From: an uncultured Planctomycetota bacterium
GTDB lineage: Bacteria; Planctomycetota; Phycisphaerae; Sedimentisphaerales; Anaerobacaceae
Reading direction: 5' to 3'
DNA: 10,381 bases
NCBI GenBank assembly: GCA_903927855.1
Contig: CAIYOL010000331.1
Location: forward strand, 1-10,381
Shown here: positions 1 to 5,755 of the stretch, piece by piece
Layout: the number at the start of each line of letters is the position of its first letter
Position numbering within the stretch: position 1 is the first letter of the stretch
Notes under the pieces: model-generated
Databases searched by the model: none
What the model was told of the DNA's origin: nothing
The model's input: the letters and a program-made list of their open reading frames with translations, nothing else
Translations under genes and position numbers: made by a program

Positions 1-245
1 GTCTCCTGACGATTCCGGGGACCGTTCCTGACCCGCTGCATTTTCCGCTGGGCTGTAAATTTCATCCCCGCTGCCCAATAGGCCGCGCAGACAAACGGTG
101 TCAGAGCGTTGAACCGAAATTGCGGGAAGTTCAGCCGGGCCGATGCGTTGCATGTTGGTATGCACCGGGCTTTGAAAGCAAAGAAGAATACAGGGAATAT
201 GAGTCAAAATATGGCAAGCACAAACGGATATCTGCTGAAAGTTGA
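1..245 (+). CDS. Oligopeptide/dipeptide ABC transporter ATP-binding protein, C-terminal end (partial)
   Basis: Only the last 80 codons are present; complete codons start at base 3 and the stop is TGA at 243-245. The reading frame contains a TIPGTVPDPLHFPLGC stretch followed by KFHPRCP, the C-terminal extension specific to OppD/DppD and OppF/DppF ATPases (the TIGR01727-type domain). Further Cys residues follow (RC, RCVACW), matching the cysteine cluster that binds an Fe-S cluster in some DppD proteins. The Walker and signature motifs lie upstream of the window. The gene overlaps the start of the next ATPase by about 45 bases, the usual DppD-DppF arrangement, so the two probably form the ATPase heterodimer of one peptide importer at the cytoplasmic membrane. 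The substrate cannot be read from this piece. Confidence 0.88.
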   Translation, partial: LLTIPGTVPDPLHFPLGCKFHPRCPIGRADKRCQSVEPKLREVQPGRCVACWYAPGFESKEEYREYESKYGKHKRISAES

Positions 246-1191
246 AGACTTAAAGACCTACTTTCCTATAAAGAAAGGTCTGCTGCGTCGAACCGCAGGT
301 TTTATCAAGGCGGTTGACGGCGTGAGCTTCGGTATCAAAAGGGGACAGACGTTGGGGCTGGTCGGTGAAAGCGGCTGCGGAAAGACGACTGTCGCCAGGA
401 GCATAGTTCGGCTGACCCCGGCGACGACAGGGCAGGTAGTTTTTGACCACATAAATGTTTTGTCGGCTGACAAAAGTGAATCGAGAGAGCTTCACCGGCA
501 AATCAGTCTTATTTTTCAGGACCCGTTTAGCTCGTTAAATCCGAGAATGACCGTCGGCAATATTATTGGAGAGCCGTTGAAGGTGCAAAGGGGGGTGTCC
601 GGCAGCGAGTTGACTGAAAGAGTTGCGGTATTGCTTTCCAAAGTGGGTTTGTCGCCTGAACATATAAACCGTTATCCGCACGAATTTTCTGGAGGCCAGC
701 GGCAGCGAATCGGGGTGGCCAGAGCTTTGGTGGTGGAGCCGAAGTTGGTTATTTGCGATGAGCCGGTTAGCGCTCTTGATGTTTCAATCCAATCACAGAT
801 TCTGAATTTATTGAAGGATTTGCAGGATGAATTCGGGCTTACCTTTTTGTTTATTGCACATGATTTGGCGGTTGTGGAGTTTTTTTGCGACATTGCGGCG
901 GTTATGTATATGGGCAGGATAGTGGAGCGGGCGGAGGCGCAGGATCTGTATCGTAATCCCATACATCCTTATACGCGTGCCCTTATGTCGGCGATTCCGC
1001 AGGTTGAGCGAGGCAGGCGCTCTGCAAAAGGCGCATTTGGCGGCGAGGTGCCGAGTATTTTGAATCCGCCGACCGGCTGTCCTTTTCACCCCCGATGTCC
1101 GTTGGCGGAAGGTGTCTGCCTAAAGCAGGCACCGGCACTGGAAGAAAAAAGCGGTCGCGAGGGGCATTTTGTTGCCTGTTGGAAATGTTAA
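199..1191 (+). CDS. dppF: Oligopeptide/dipeptide ABC transporter ATP-binding protein (DppF/OppF type)
   Basis: Second ATPase of a peptide importer, hydrolysing ATP on the cytoplasmic side of the permease. With the start at ATG 199 it has 330 residues, the normal family length. Visible motifs: Walker A GESGCGKTT (56-64), signature SGGQRQR (164-170), Walker B LVICDEP (183-189), switch His221, and the peptide-transporter C-terminal extension with GCPFHPRCP near 293-301. Cys294, 300, 307, 327 and 330 could form an Fe-S-type cluster as described for some DppD proteins; this is an inference. The frame stays open upstream to 109, but that part lies inside the previous gene and matches no family sequence. 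ATG 199 has AGGGA only 2 bases upstream, so ATG 211 (M5) is an alternative start. The overlap with the preceding gene suggests translational coupling. The substrate is unknown. Confidence 0.93.
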   Translation: MSQNMASTNGYLLKVEDLKTYFPIKKGLLRRTAGFIKAVDGVSFGIKRGQTLGLVGESGCGKTTVARSIVRLTPATTGQVVFDHINVLSADKSESRELHRQISLIFQDPFSSLNPRMTVGNIIGEPLKVQRGVSGSELTERVAVLLSKVGLSPEHINRYPHEFSGGQRQRIGVARALVVEPKLVICDEPVSALDVSIQSQILNLLKDLQDEFGLTFLFIAHDLAVVEFFCDIAAVMYMGRIVERAEAQDLYRNPIHPYTRALMSAIPQVERGRRSAKGAFGGEVPSILNPPTGCPFHPRCPLAEGVCLKQAPALEEKSGREGHFVACWKC

Positions 1192-1198
1192 AAGAAGC

Positions 1199-1227
1199 TC
1201 GACAGGAGCTGTTGGATTTGCGATAAT
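1199..1227 (+). promoter_or_regulatory. Predicted sigma-70-type promoter of the STAS-ACT unit
   Basis: TCGACA (1199-1204) and GATAAT (1222-1227) are each one base off consensus and lie 17 bases apart. A TG dinucleotide at 1219-1220 gives an extended -10. Transcription would start near 1234, about 23 bases before the STAS start codon. It sits just after the stop of the ABC gene, so the STAS-ACT pair can be transcribed independently of the transporter. Prediction from sequence only. Confidence 0.6.
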
Positions 1228-1256
1228 GAACCGGTAGCTTTGGATTGGGAAGTAAA

Positions 1257-1625
1257 ATGGGCATAAACGAAAAAGTTGACGTGGAAATAACTACTGTCAA
1301 AAACGCTGCGGTAGTGGCTTTCAAGACTGCTTCAGTAAGCAATGTGGAAGAAATAGCTGCTGCCTCCAAACAAGTAAAGGAATTTATTGAAGCCAAGCGT
1401 CCGAAAGAAGTGGTGGTTGATTTCGAAGGCGTAAAATTTTTCTCCTCTGCTGTGCTGGGGTTGCTTTTAGATATTCGCGCTAAATTGAAAACGTATGACG
1501 GCGAAGTCGTGATAAGTGCGATAAACCCGCAACTGTATAGGGTTTTCAAAATAACGCACCTTGACAGGATTTTCAGATTTTTTCCTGATAAAGAAGACGC
1601 AGTAAGGGCGGTAAACGCAGGTTGA
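1257..1625 (+). CDS. STAS-domain protein (anti-sigma factor antagonist-like)
   Basis: A 122-residue single STAS domain of the SpoIIAA/RsbV type. It has an N-terminal strand region, then VVVDFEGVKFFSSAVLGLLL (52-71), the family's central strand and helix start. Ser63 aligns with the serine phosphorylated by anti-sigma kinases in SpoIIAA-like proteins; the Asp that usually precedes it is Phe62 here. Such proteins act by partner switching: the unphosphorylated form binds an anti-sigma factor or another regulator. No kinase or sigma factor is encoded next to it, so its partner is unknown. ATG 1257 is chosen because GGGA lies 6 bases upstream; a TTG at 1245 is in frame but overlaps that ribosome-binding site. 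The double-ACT gene follows 28 bases downstream, probably on the same mRNA. Confidence 0.88.
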   Translation: MGINEKVDVEITTVKNAAVVAFKTASVSNVEEIAAASKQVKEFIEAKRPKEVVVDFEGVKFFSSAVLGLLLDIRAKLKTYDGEVVISAINPQLYRVFKITHLDRIFRFFPDKEDAVRAVNAG

Positions 1626-1653
1626 GTTGCATTTGATTGGAAGGGCTTAGGTT

Positions 1654-2106
1654 ATGAATGTTGCGATACAATTTTCGATTTTTATGGTTAATAAACCCGG
1701 AGTGTTGGCTCAGGTGCTCGGCGAGTTTGCACAAGCCAAGATTAACATCATAGCAATGACGATGATGGATTCCGTGGAACACGGTGTTATGAGGGTAATT
1801 TTTGAGGCGCCGAAAAAAGCCAGAGAGGTGCTGTCACAACTAAATATGCCATGTAATGAGACGGAGGTTTTGTGTGTGGAACTGGATAATAAGCCCGGTG
1901 CGCTGGCGACGGTGGCGGAGAAACTGGCTAAGAACCACATAAATATTTCGTACGCATATTGCACTGCCGGCGCAAGAGGCGGCAGGACGACCGGCGTTTT
2001 GAAAGTCGCCGATGTGAAAAAGGCAATGAGGATTCTGGAGCAAGGTCATCAGAAGGACAGCAAATCACAGCCGGTGCTCAGGCGCTCACAGATTTCGAAA
2101 AGATAA
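1654..2106 (+). CDS. Protein of two tandem ACT domains
   Basis: A 150-residue protein that is almost entirely two ACT domains. The first (about 1-68) carries VNKPGVLAQVLGEFAQAKINI, the typical ligand-loop plus helix; the second (about 70-135) repeats it as DNKPGALATVAEKLAKNHINI. A short basic tail ends the protein. ACT domains bind small ligands, often amino acids, and regulate attached or partner proteins. No catalytic domain is present, so a free-standing regulatory or ligand-sensing role is the safest reading; the ligand is unknown. ATG 1654 has a strong GGAAGGG site (1639-1645) 8 bases upstream. It shares a transcription unit with the STAS gene, and no obvious terminator follows before the tRNA promoter. 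Confidence 0.88.
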   Translation: MNVAIQFSIFMVNKPGVLAQVLGEFAQAKINIIAMTMMDSVEHGVMRVIFEAPKKAREVLSQLNMPCNETEVLCVELDNKPGALATVAEKLAKNHINISYAYCTAGARGGRTTGVLKVADVKKAMRILEQGHQKDSKSQPVLRRSQISKR

Positions 2107-2162
2107 TTACATACATCTGCATGCCGGGCCGGTAAACGACTCTCGGCGCAGCCGGAAAGGAA

Positions 2163-2192
2163 TTGACATAATAGTTGATGCGCAGGTATATT
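2163..2192 (+). promoter_or_regulatory. Predicted promoter of tRNA-Asp
   Basis: A perfect -35 box TTGACA (2163-2168) is followed after 18 bases by TATATT (2187-2192). An overlapping TATTAT (2189-2194) is an alternative -10. Transcription would begin around 2199-2202, a few bases before the mature tRNA 5' end at 2208, as expected for a stable-RNA gene. Confidence 0.65.
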
Positions 2193-2207
2193 ATAGTTGG
2201 AAATCAC

Positions 2208-2281
2208 GGGGCCGTAGCTCAACTGGCTAGAGCGTCGGACTGTCGATCCGAAGGTTGAGGGTTCGAGCCCCTTCGGCCTCG
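2208..2281 (+). tRNA. tRNA-Asp (anticodon GUC)
   Basis: A complete 74-base cloverleaf. The acceptor arms 2208-2214 and 2274-2280 pair over 7 bp with one G-U. The D stem is GCTC/GAGC (2217-2220/2230-2233). The anticodon stem TCGGA/TCCGA encloses loop CTGTCGA with anticodon GTC at 2242-2244. The T arm (2257-2273) has loop TTCGAGC. The discriminator base is G2281, as expected for tRNA-Asp. CCA is not encoded and must be added enzymatically. It appears to be a single-gene unit with its own promoter and terminator. Confidence 0.97.
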
Positions 2282-2291
2282 CTTAAAAAAC

Positions 2292-2321
2292 AAAAGGGCC
2301 ATCTCTAAGGTGGCCTTTTTT
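2292..2321 (+). terminator. Rho-independent terminator after tRNA-Asp
   Basis: GGCCA (2297-2301) pairs with TGGCC (2311-2315) across a 9-base loop. The stem extends through a G-U pair into A-T pairs, and a run of six T follows (2316-2321). It lies 10 bases after the tRNA and ends that transcript. The A run before the stem means it could also work weakly on the other strand. Confidence 0.85.
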
Positions 2322-2412
2322 GTTGATTTTTGCTTTTTAGTTACCGCTTGTTTTTGATAGAATCTCCCGCACAAAGTCCATAAAGATTAAATTTCTGAAA
2401 AGAAAGGAAAAG

Positions 2413-3591
2413 ATGAAAGACCATAAATCGAACTGCCCCGGCAAAGCAAAATATCTGGCCGGCAAAAGGATTCTCCCCAAACCGATTGGCAAAGATACGG
2501 ATGTAATAAAACTTATAGATAATCTCGATGCTTATAACGGCGGAAGATTAAGGGCCGCCTGCCATTTATTGAGAGACAAATACTCTCAGGATGATGTTAC
2601 CATCGGCTTAAGTCTCGCGGGCGCCTTGACTCCCGCGGGCTTGGGGCCTTCGACAATAATCCCCTTAATGAACCACGGCTTCGTCGATTGGCTCACGGCT
2701 ACCGGCGCGAATATGTATCACGATATACATTATGCCTTTAATCTGCCGATGTTTAGGGGCAGCCATAATGTCGACGACGCAGACTTGAAAGCAAAAGGCG
2801 TAACAAGAATATATGACATCCTGTTCGATTACGAGGACGTCTTAATGGAAACCGACAGGAGACTTAGAGAAATTCTCGTTCGGCCGGAATTCCAAAAAGA
2901 AATGGGAACACGCGAATTCTATCATCACCTTGGAAAAATACTCAGCGAACTCGAACAGAAAAATAACCTCGGCCAGGTAAGTGTCCTCGCGGCTGCGTAT
3001 CGCAACGGCATACCTGTTTTCACGTCCTCCCCCGGCGATTCGACAATCGGGATGAACGTGGCCGGCATCGAGCTTCTCGCTGAAGCGTCCGGCTTGCTGG
3101 ATAAATTTAAACTGAAAATAAATCCCAGTATTGATGTCAACGATTCGACCGCGATTATCTTAAACGCCAAAAGATACGAAAAAGGCAAAACAGGTGTTAT
3201 CCTTATTGGCGGCGGCAGCCCCAAAAACTTTATGCTGCAAACCGAGCCGCAAATCCAGGAAGTGCTGATGATTCCTGAAGTCGGGCAGGACTATGATATC
3301 AATATAACCGATGCCCGCCCAGACACCGGCGGCTTGTCCGGCGCACCGCCCTCTGAAGCGGCCAGTTGGGGTAAAATCGACCCCACTAAACTCGAAGAAA
3401 CCGTTACCGCTTACCTCGATGTAACTGTAGCGTTTCCGATAATGGTCGCATATACAATCCAAACCGCAAAGCCCAAGAAACTAAAAAGACTATACGACCG
3501 CGGCGACGAACTTCGTAAAAAACTGATTGAGTCTTATCTCGAAAATAATAAAGAAGTCGAAAAACTTAAGGGCCTTATAATGAAACTGTGA
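2413..3591 (+). CDS. Deoxyhypusine synthase family protein (likely polyamine aminobutyltransferase)
   Basis: A 392-residue, full-length member of the deoxyhypusine synthase (DHS) family, a Rossmann-like NAD-dependent enzyme that moves an aminobutyl group from spermidine. The C-terminal half is diagnostic: GVILIGGGSPKNF (261-273), DARPDTGGLSGAPPSEAASWGK (300-321), then a YLDVTVAFPIMVAYT segment. Lys321 in SWGK corresponds to the lysine that forms the imine intermediate in human DHS (Lys329). The His-His of eukaryotic enzymes after GGG-x-x-K is Asn-Phe here. Bacteria lack the eIF5A substrate, so these homologues are thought to act on small amines, for example making homospermidine; this is an inference supported by the decarboxylase encoded 2.2 kb downstream. 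AAAGGA just upstream of ATG 2413 supports the start. A weak -10 (TAGAAT, 2358-2363) lies upstream with no good -35. Confidence 0.9.
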   Translation: MKDHKSNCPGKAKYLAGKRILPKPIGKDTDVIKLIDNLDAYNGGRLRAACHLLRDKYSQDDVTIGLSLAGALTPAGLGPSTIIPLMNHGFVDWLTATGANMYHDIHYAFNLPMFRGSHNVDDADLKAKGVTRIYDILFDYEDVLMETDRRLREILVRPEFQKEMGTREFYHHLGKILSELEQKNNLGQVSVLAAAYRNGIPVFTSSPGDSTIGMNVAGIELLAEASGLLDKFKLKINPSIDVNDSTAIILNAKRYEKGKTGVILIGGGSPKNFMLQTEPQIQEVLMIPEVGQDYDINITDARPDTGGLSGAPPSEAASWGKIDPTKLEETVTAYLDVTVAFPIMVAYTIQTAKPKKLKRLYDRGDELRKKLIESYLENNKEVEKLKGLIMKL

Positions 3592-3645
3592 AAAAATGCT
3601 GTAGGCAAAAAGTGTGTAGATTAGGGTACAAGGAAAGCTTTTAAT

Positions 3646-4080
3646 ATGGATTTCAAAGAATCAGTTTTGTGGGTTATCCTGCCGATGTCATTGATTTTTA
3701 TTTTATGTATAATATTATCAGTAATATTTTCTCGTCGATTAAAACCTCTACGCTATGCACCAATAGTTCCTTTTATCATGATTGTTGGATTAATACGAAT
3801 TTTATGTATTATTCCAACGCCTGATGAATGGTGCGGAGTTTTAGATATATGTGTTCCTTTAATTTCTGTCCCCGGTTTTTTTCTTGCGTTACCATTAATA
3901 TGTTTTCTACCTCACGGCCCGTGCAGCGAAGAACCATTCTATGCTGCACTTGTATTTTCGTTTATATTTTATACGTTGCTTATATTCGGGATTATTAAAC
4001 TGTGGCATTTAGTTAGAAAACGTAGTTTGCAAAAAAACGGGGATAAACAAGGACAGCCGCCTATTTCCGAGGCCGGTTGA
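3646..4080 (+). CDS. Hypothetical four-helix membrane protein
   Basis: A 144-residue protein I do not recognise. It has four hydrophobic segments of membrane-spanning length, at about 7-28, 37-57, 65-88 and 98-120. Short basic stretches (SRRLK after helix 1, RKR after helix 4) suggest that the N-terminus of helix 2 and the C-terminal tail face the cytoplasm. The tail is hydrophilic (about 24 residues). There are four cysteines in or near the loops between helices 2 and 4 (63, 69, 86, 93). No signal-peptidase site or enzymatic motif is seen. The start has AAGGAAA upstream with good spacing. The gene is visibly AT-richer than the DHS gene before it, and the next gene follows closely on the same strand, so both may have arrived together. 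Confidence 0.75.
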   Translation: MDFKESVLWVILPMSLIFILCIILSVIFSRRLKPLRYAPIVPFIMIVGLIRILCIIPTPDEWCGVLDICVPLISVPGFFLALPLICFLPHGPCSEEPFYAALVFSFIFYTLLIFGIIKLWHLVRKRSLQKNGDKQGQPPISEAG

Positions 4081-4161
4081 TAAGATTTGGATTGATTGCC
4101 AAAATCGAGAAAGGTATTTCTCAGATATTGTAATAATGGCAGGATAAAATCGGCGGAGAAC

Positions 4162-5181
4162 GTGGCAAAATCAACAACAATAACACAATCAGAGTTAGTC
4201 AAGATTCCCTTCATAGATTCAAAAAATCTAGAGGGACGAGTCCTTACTACATTGACTTTCTTTGAAGGGGGAGAGTGGCAGATGTGGTTTCCATCACCAT
4301 CTGGGCTCATACGGATTAAGGGCGAGCCTGCTGAAGCCGACTACTTCGCGCGAATGCCAGAGAAAGATACCGACATATATCTGGATTTTCTAAATTTCAT
4401 GACACAACGGGCGTGCTGGGCAGATGCCATATATTTCATTGATGGAATTCGTAACGATATTCATAATCTGGGGGCATCAATAGAGAAATTTGACCTCTTT
4501 TATCATCGCTCGTCCAGCGATAAACGTAGACGTACAGAAATCAGAAGATTTGCATCTACAGAGTTAGAATATATCTTTGGGGTCTGTCGCAGTCTTTTCG
4601 ATCTTTTGCAAGAGGTGGTTGCTGCTTTGTGGCAGAAGACCGTTCTTTTTGACAAGAGCATAAAGAAACGCGAGTTGCCAAAATCGTTTGGGCGAGTTGT
4701 ATTGCATGGGGAACAGTTAATGACTGTTGAGGCGATTCAGGCGAAATTTAAAGTACCGGCCAAACTTGCAGCTTTTTATTATCGGCATGGGGCATTTTTT
4801 CAAATGCTGAGGCAGTATAGGGACAATGTTGTGCATAGTGGTAAAGATTTTAATTCCATCTTCGTTACTGAAAAAGGATTTGCTATTTCCGCTAATGTAG
4901 AACCCTTCGCGTCATTTGGAGTATGGAATGAAGAACATATGCTTCCCAATAGGCTAGCGTCGCTCAGGCCAGTTATTGCTTATATTATCACTAAGACTCT
5001 TGCCGCTTGTGAGGATTTTGCTCAGATGATCCAGAAAGTTATCCAGTTTCCATACGAAATTGCTCCAGGCTTTAAGCTGTTCATCAGGGGTTACCATAAT
5101 CACCAACTAATTGCGATGAAGGATGTGCTGACAAATTGCTCGTGGTGGGAAACCAGTCCTGATAATGCAGGAAGCTCCTAA
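4162..5181 (+). CDS. Hypothetical protein with an HEPN-like RX4H motif
   Basis: A 339-residue soluble protein from GTG 4162; I do not recognise the family. The middle and C-terminal parts look helical. A YRHGAFFQMLRQYRDNVVHSG segment contains Arg220-Asp-Asn-Val-Val-His225. This fits the R-(N/D/H)-x3-H active-site pattern of HEPN ribonucleases and nucleotidyltransferase-linked HEPN proteins, but a short motif alone is weak evidence. The N-terminal 60 residues are rich in strands and aromatics (TLTFFEGGEWQMWFPSP). The start is uncertain: GTG 4162 has GGAG three bases upstream, while TTG 4096 is also in frame with no clear ribosome-binding site and would add 22 residues. Composition is AT-rich like the preceding membrane protein, with which it may be co-transcribed. 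A nuclease or defence role is a guess from the motif. Confidence 0.72.
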   Translation: MAKSTTITQSELVKIPFIDSKNLEGRVLTTLTFFEGGEWQMWFPSPSGLIRIKGEPAEADYFARMPEKDTDIYLDFLNFMTQRACWADAIYFIDGIRNDIHNLGASIEKFDLFYHRSSSDKRRRTEIRRFASTELEYIFGVCRSLFDLLQEVVAALWQKTVLFDKSIKKRELPKSFGRVVLHGEQLMTVEAIQAKFKVPAKLAAFYYRHGAFFQMLRQYRDNVVHSGKDFNSIFVTEKGFAISANVEPFASFGVWNEEHMLPNRLASLRPVIAYIITKTLAACEDFAQMIQKVIQFPYEIAPGFKLFIRGYHNHQLIAMKDVLTNCSWWETSPDNAGSS

Positions 5182-5210
5182 TCACCTCTAACAATGAATC
5201 AAAATATTTA

Positions 5211-5238
5211 TTGACTTTCGCCCAAAATATGATAAAAT
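5211..5238 (+). promoter_or_regulatory. Promoter-like sequence before the hairpin array
   Basis: TTGACT (5211-5216) and TAAAAT (5233-5238) are each one base off consensus and 16 bases apart. A transcript would start near 5245, exactly where a series of small hairpins begins. It could drive a short structured RNA or the decarboxylase mRNA with a long leader of about 510 bases. Sequence prediction only. Confidence 0.5.
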
Positions 5239-5244
5239 ACCCAT

Positions 5245-5364
5245 CCTGCACTCAGTAGAGTGCAAGGTATTCCGTCCCTTAGGGACGCATATCGCCCCGG
5301 CGGGCACGTCTTAAGGCCAGAAGGCCAATTCAAATAATCTATTAAAAAGCGTTTTTTCGCTTTT
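5245..5364 (+). repeat. Array of five consecutive small inverted repeats (REP-like element or structured RNA)
   Basis: Five hairpins occur within 120 bases without a coding gene. Arm pairs: CCTGCACTC/GAGTGCA-a-GG with loop AGTA (5245-5267); CGTCC/GGACG with loop CTTAG (5273-5287); GCCC/GGGC with loop CGGC (5294-5305); GGCC/GGCC with loop AGAA (5315-5326); AAAAGCG/CGCTTTT with a T6 loop (5345-5364). The arrangement resembles a dispersed intergenic palindromic element, and I believe similar sequences recur in planctomycete genomes, but copy number cannot be tested here. The minus strand is open through it for 88 codons, which I read as chance or as part of the repeat, not as a gene. Confidence 0.6.
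5345..5364. terminator. Possible weak bidirectional terminator
   Basis: AAAAGCG and CGCTTTT form a perfect 7-bp stem around a T6 loop, with T4 as the 3' arm. The stem is short and AT-rich, with only three G-C pairs, and no further T run follows. It could end a short RNA beginning near 5245, or attenuate transcription in either direction, but it is a weak candidate. Confidence 0.35.
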
Positions 5365-5401
5365 GACGGGGTGGATTTTGTTATGGTTTTGACTTTTATG
5401 C

Positions 5402-5755
5402 TTGCTGTTTTCTGAGTTTTGTATGCTTTGTTCTGTATTCTGTTTTTTTCTCTTTTCTCCGCTTCAGCGGACACGGAGACTGTCTATGTACAGCAGGAAA
5501 ATCTACGAAATTATGAATAAATTATGTCAAACAAAGCCAATTTTCAGAAAATCAAAAATGAACCTAACCCATTATAAAACAAAGGAATATGACAAAAAGC
5601 AGGGGTCTTTGATAGTGAAAAAACAAAGCCAAAACAAACCCAATCAAACCCAAATTTATCCGCCGCTACGTTTGGCGGGCGAACCCAATTTTGCTGCTCC
5701 GAATCCCTCGAATAAAATCTTGATTACACGGCATCTATCTGTTATTACTCCAATT
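5402..5755 (+). repeat. Non-genic open-frame repeat-like stretch fused in frame to the decarboxylase
   Basis: This 354-base stretch is open in the same frame as the downstream decarboxylase but encodes nothing like that family. Its translation is low-complexity and Lys/Asn/Gln-rich, with related phrases such as CQTKPIF, QNKPNQTQ and PPLRLAGEPNF. I recall similar translated intergenic repeats from Phycisphaerae genomes. Two further inverted repeats lie within it: TCCGC/GCGGA (5458-5471) and CCGCC/GGCGG (5660-5678). Candidate starts inside it (ATG 5486, ATG 5513) have no family support. It abuts the decarboxylase ATG directly. I treat it as a decayed or mobile repeat, not as an N-terminal domain. 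The remaining bases 5182-5401 contain only the promoter-like and hairpin features. Confidence 0.5.

Noticed and set aside
109..198. 30-codon N-terminal extension of the second ABC ATPase
   Set aside because: It overlaps the end of the preceding ATPase in another frame and has no similarity to the family; the usual start is near 199-211.
1194..1215. AGCTC/GAGCT inverted repeat after the ABC gene as a terminator
   Set aside because: The stem is only 5 bp and has no T run after it; the same bases form the better-supported promoter.
983..1549. Minus-strand 188-codon open frame
   Set aside because: It is antisense to the confident dppF and STAS genes, shows no family features, and spans their intergenic promoter.
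2208..2281. tRNA-Asp as an integration site for the downstream AT-rich block
   Set aside because: I saw no duplicated 3' tRNA segment downstream, no integrase, and the conserved DHS-like gene separates the tRNA from the AT-rich region.
5245..5364. CRISPR array
   Set aside because: The hairpin arms differ in sequence from one another; there are no identical repeats with regular spacers and no cas genes.
5208..5474. Minus-strand 88-codon open frame across the hairpin array
   Set aside because: It lies wholly over the promoter-like and palindromic elements, is compositionally biased (Lys-rich start from a T-rich plus strand), has no recognisable domain, and is better explained as part of the repeat.
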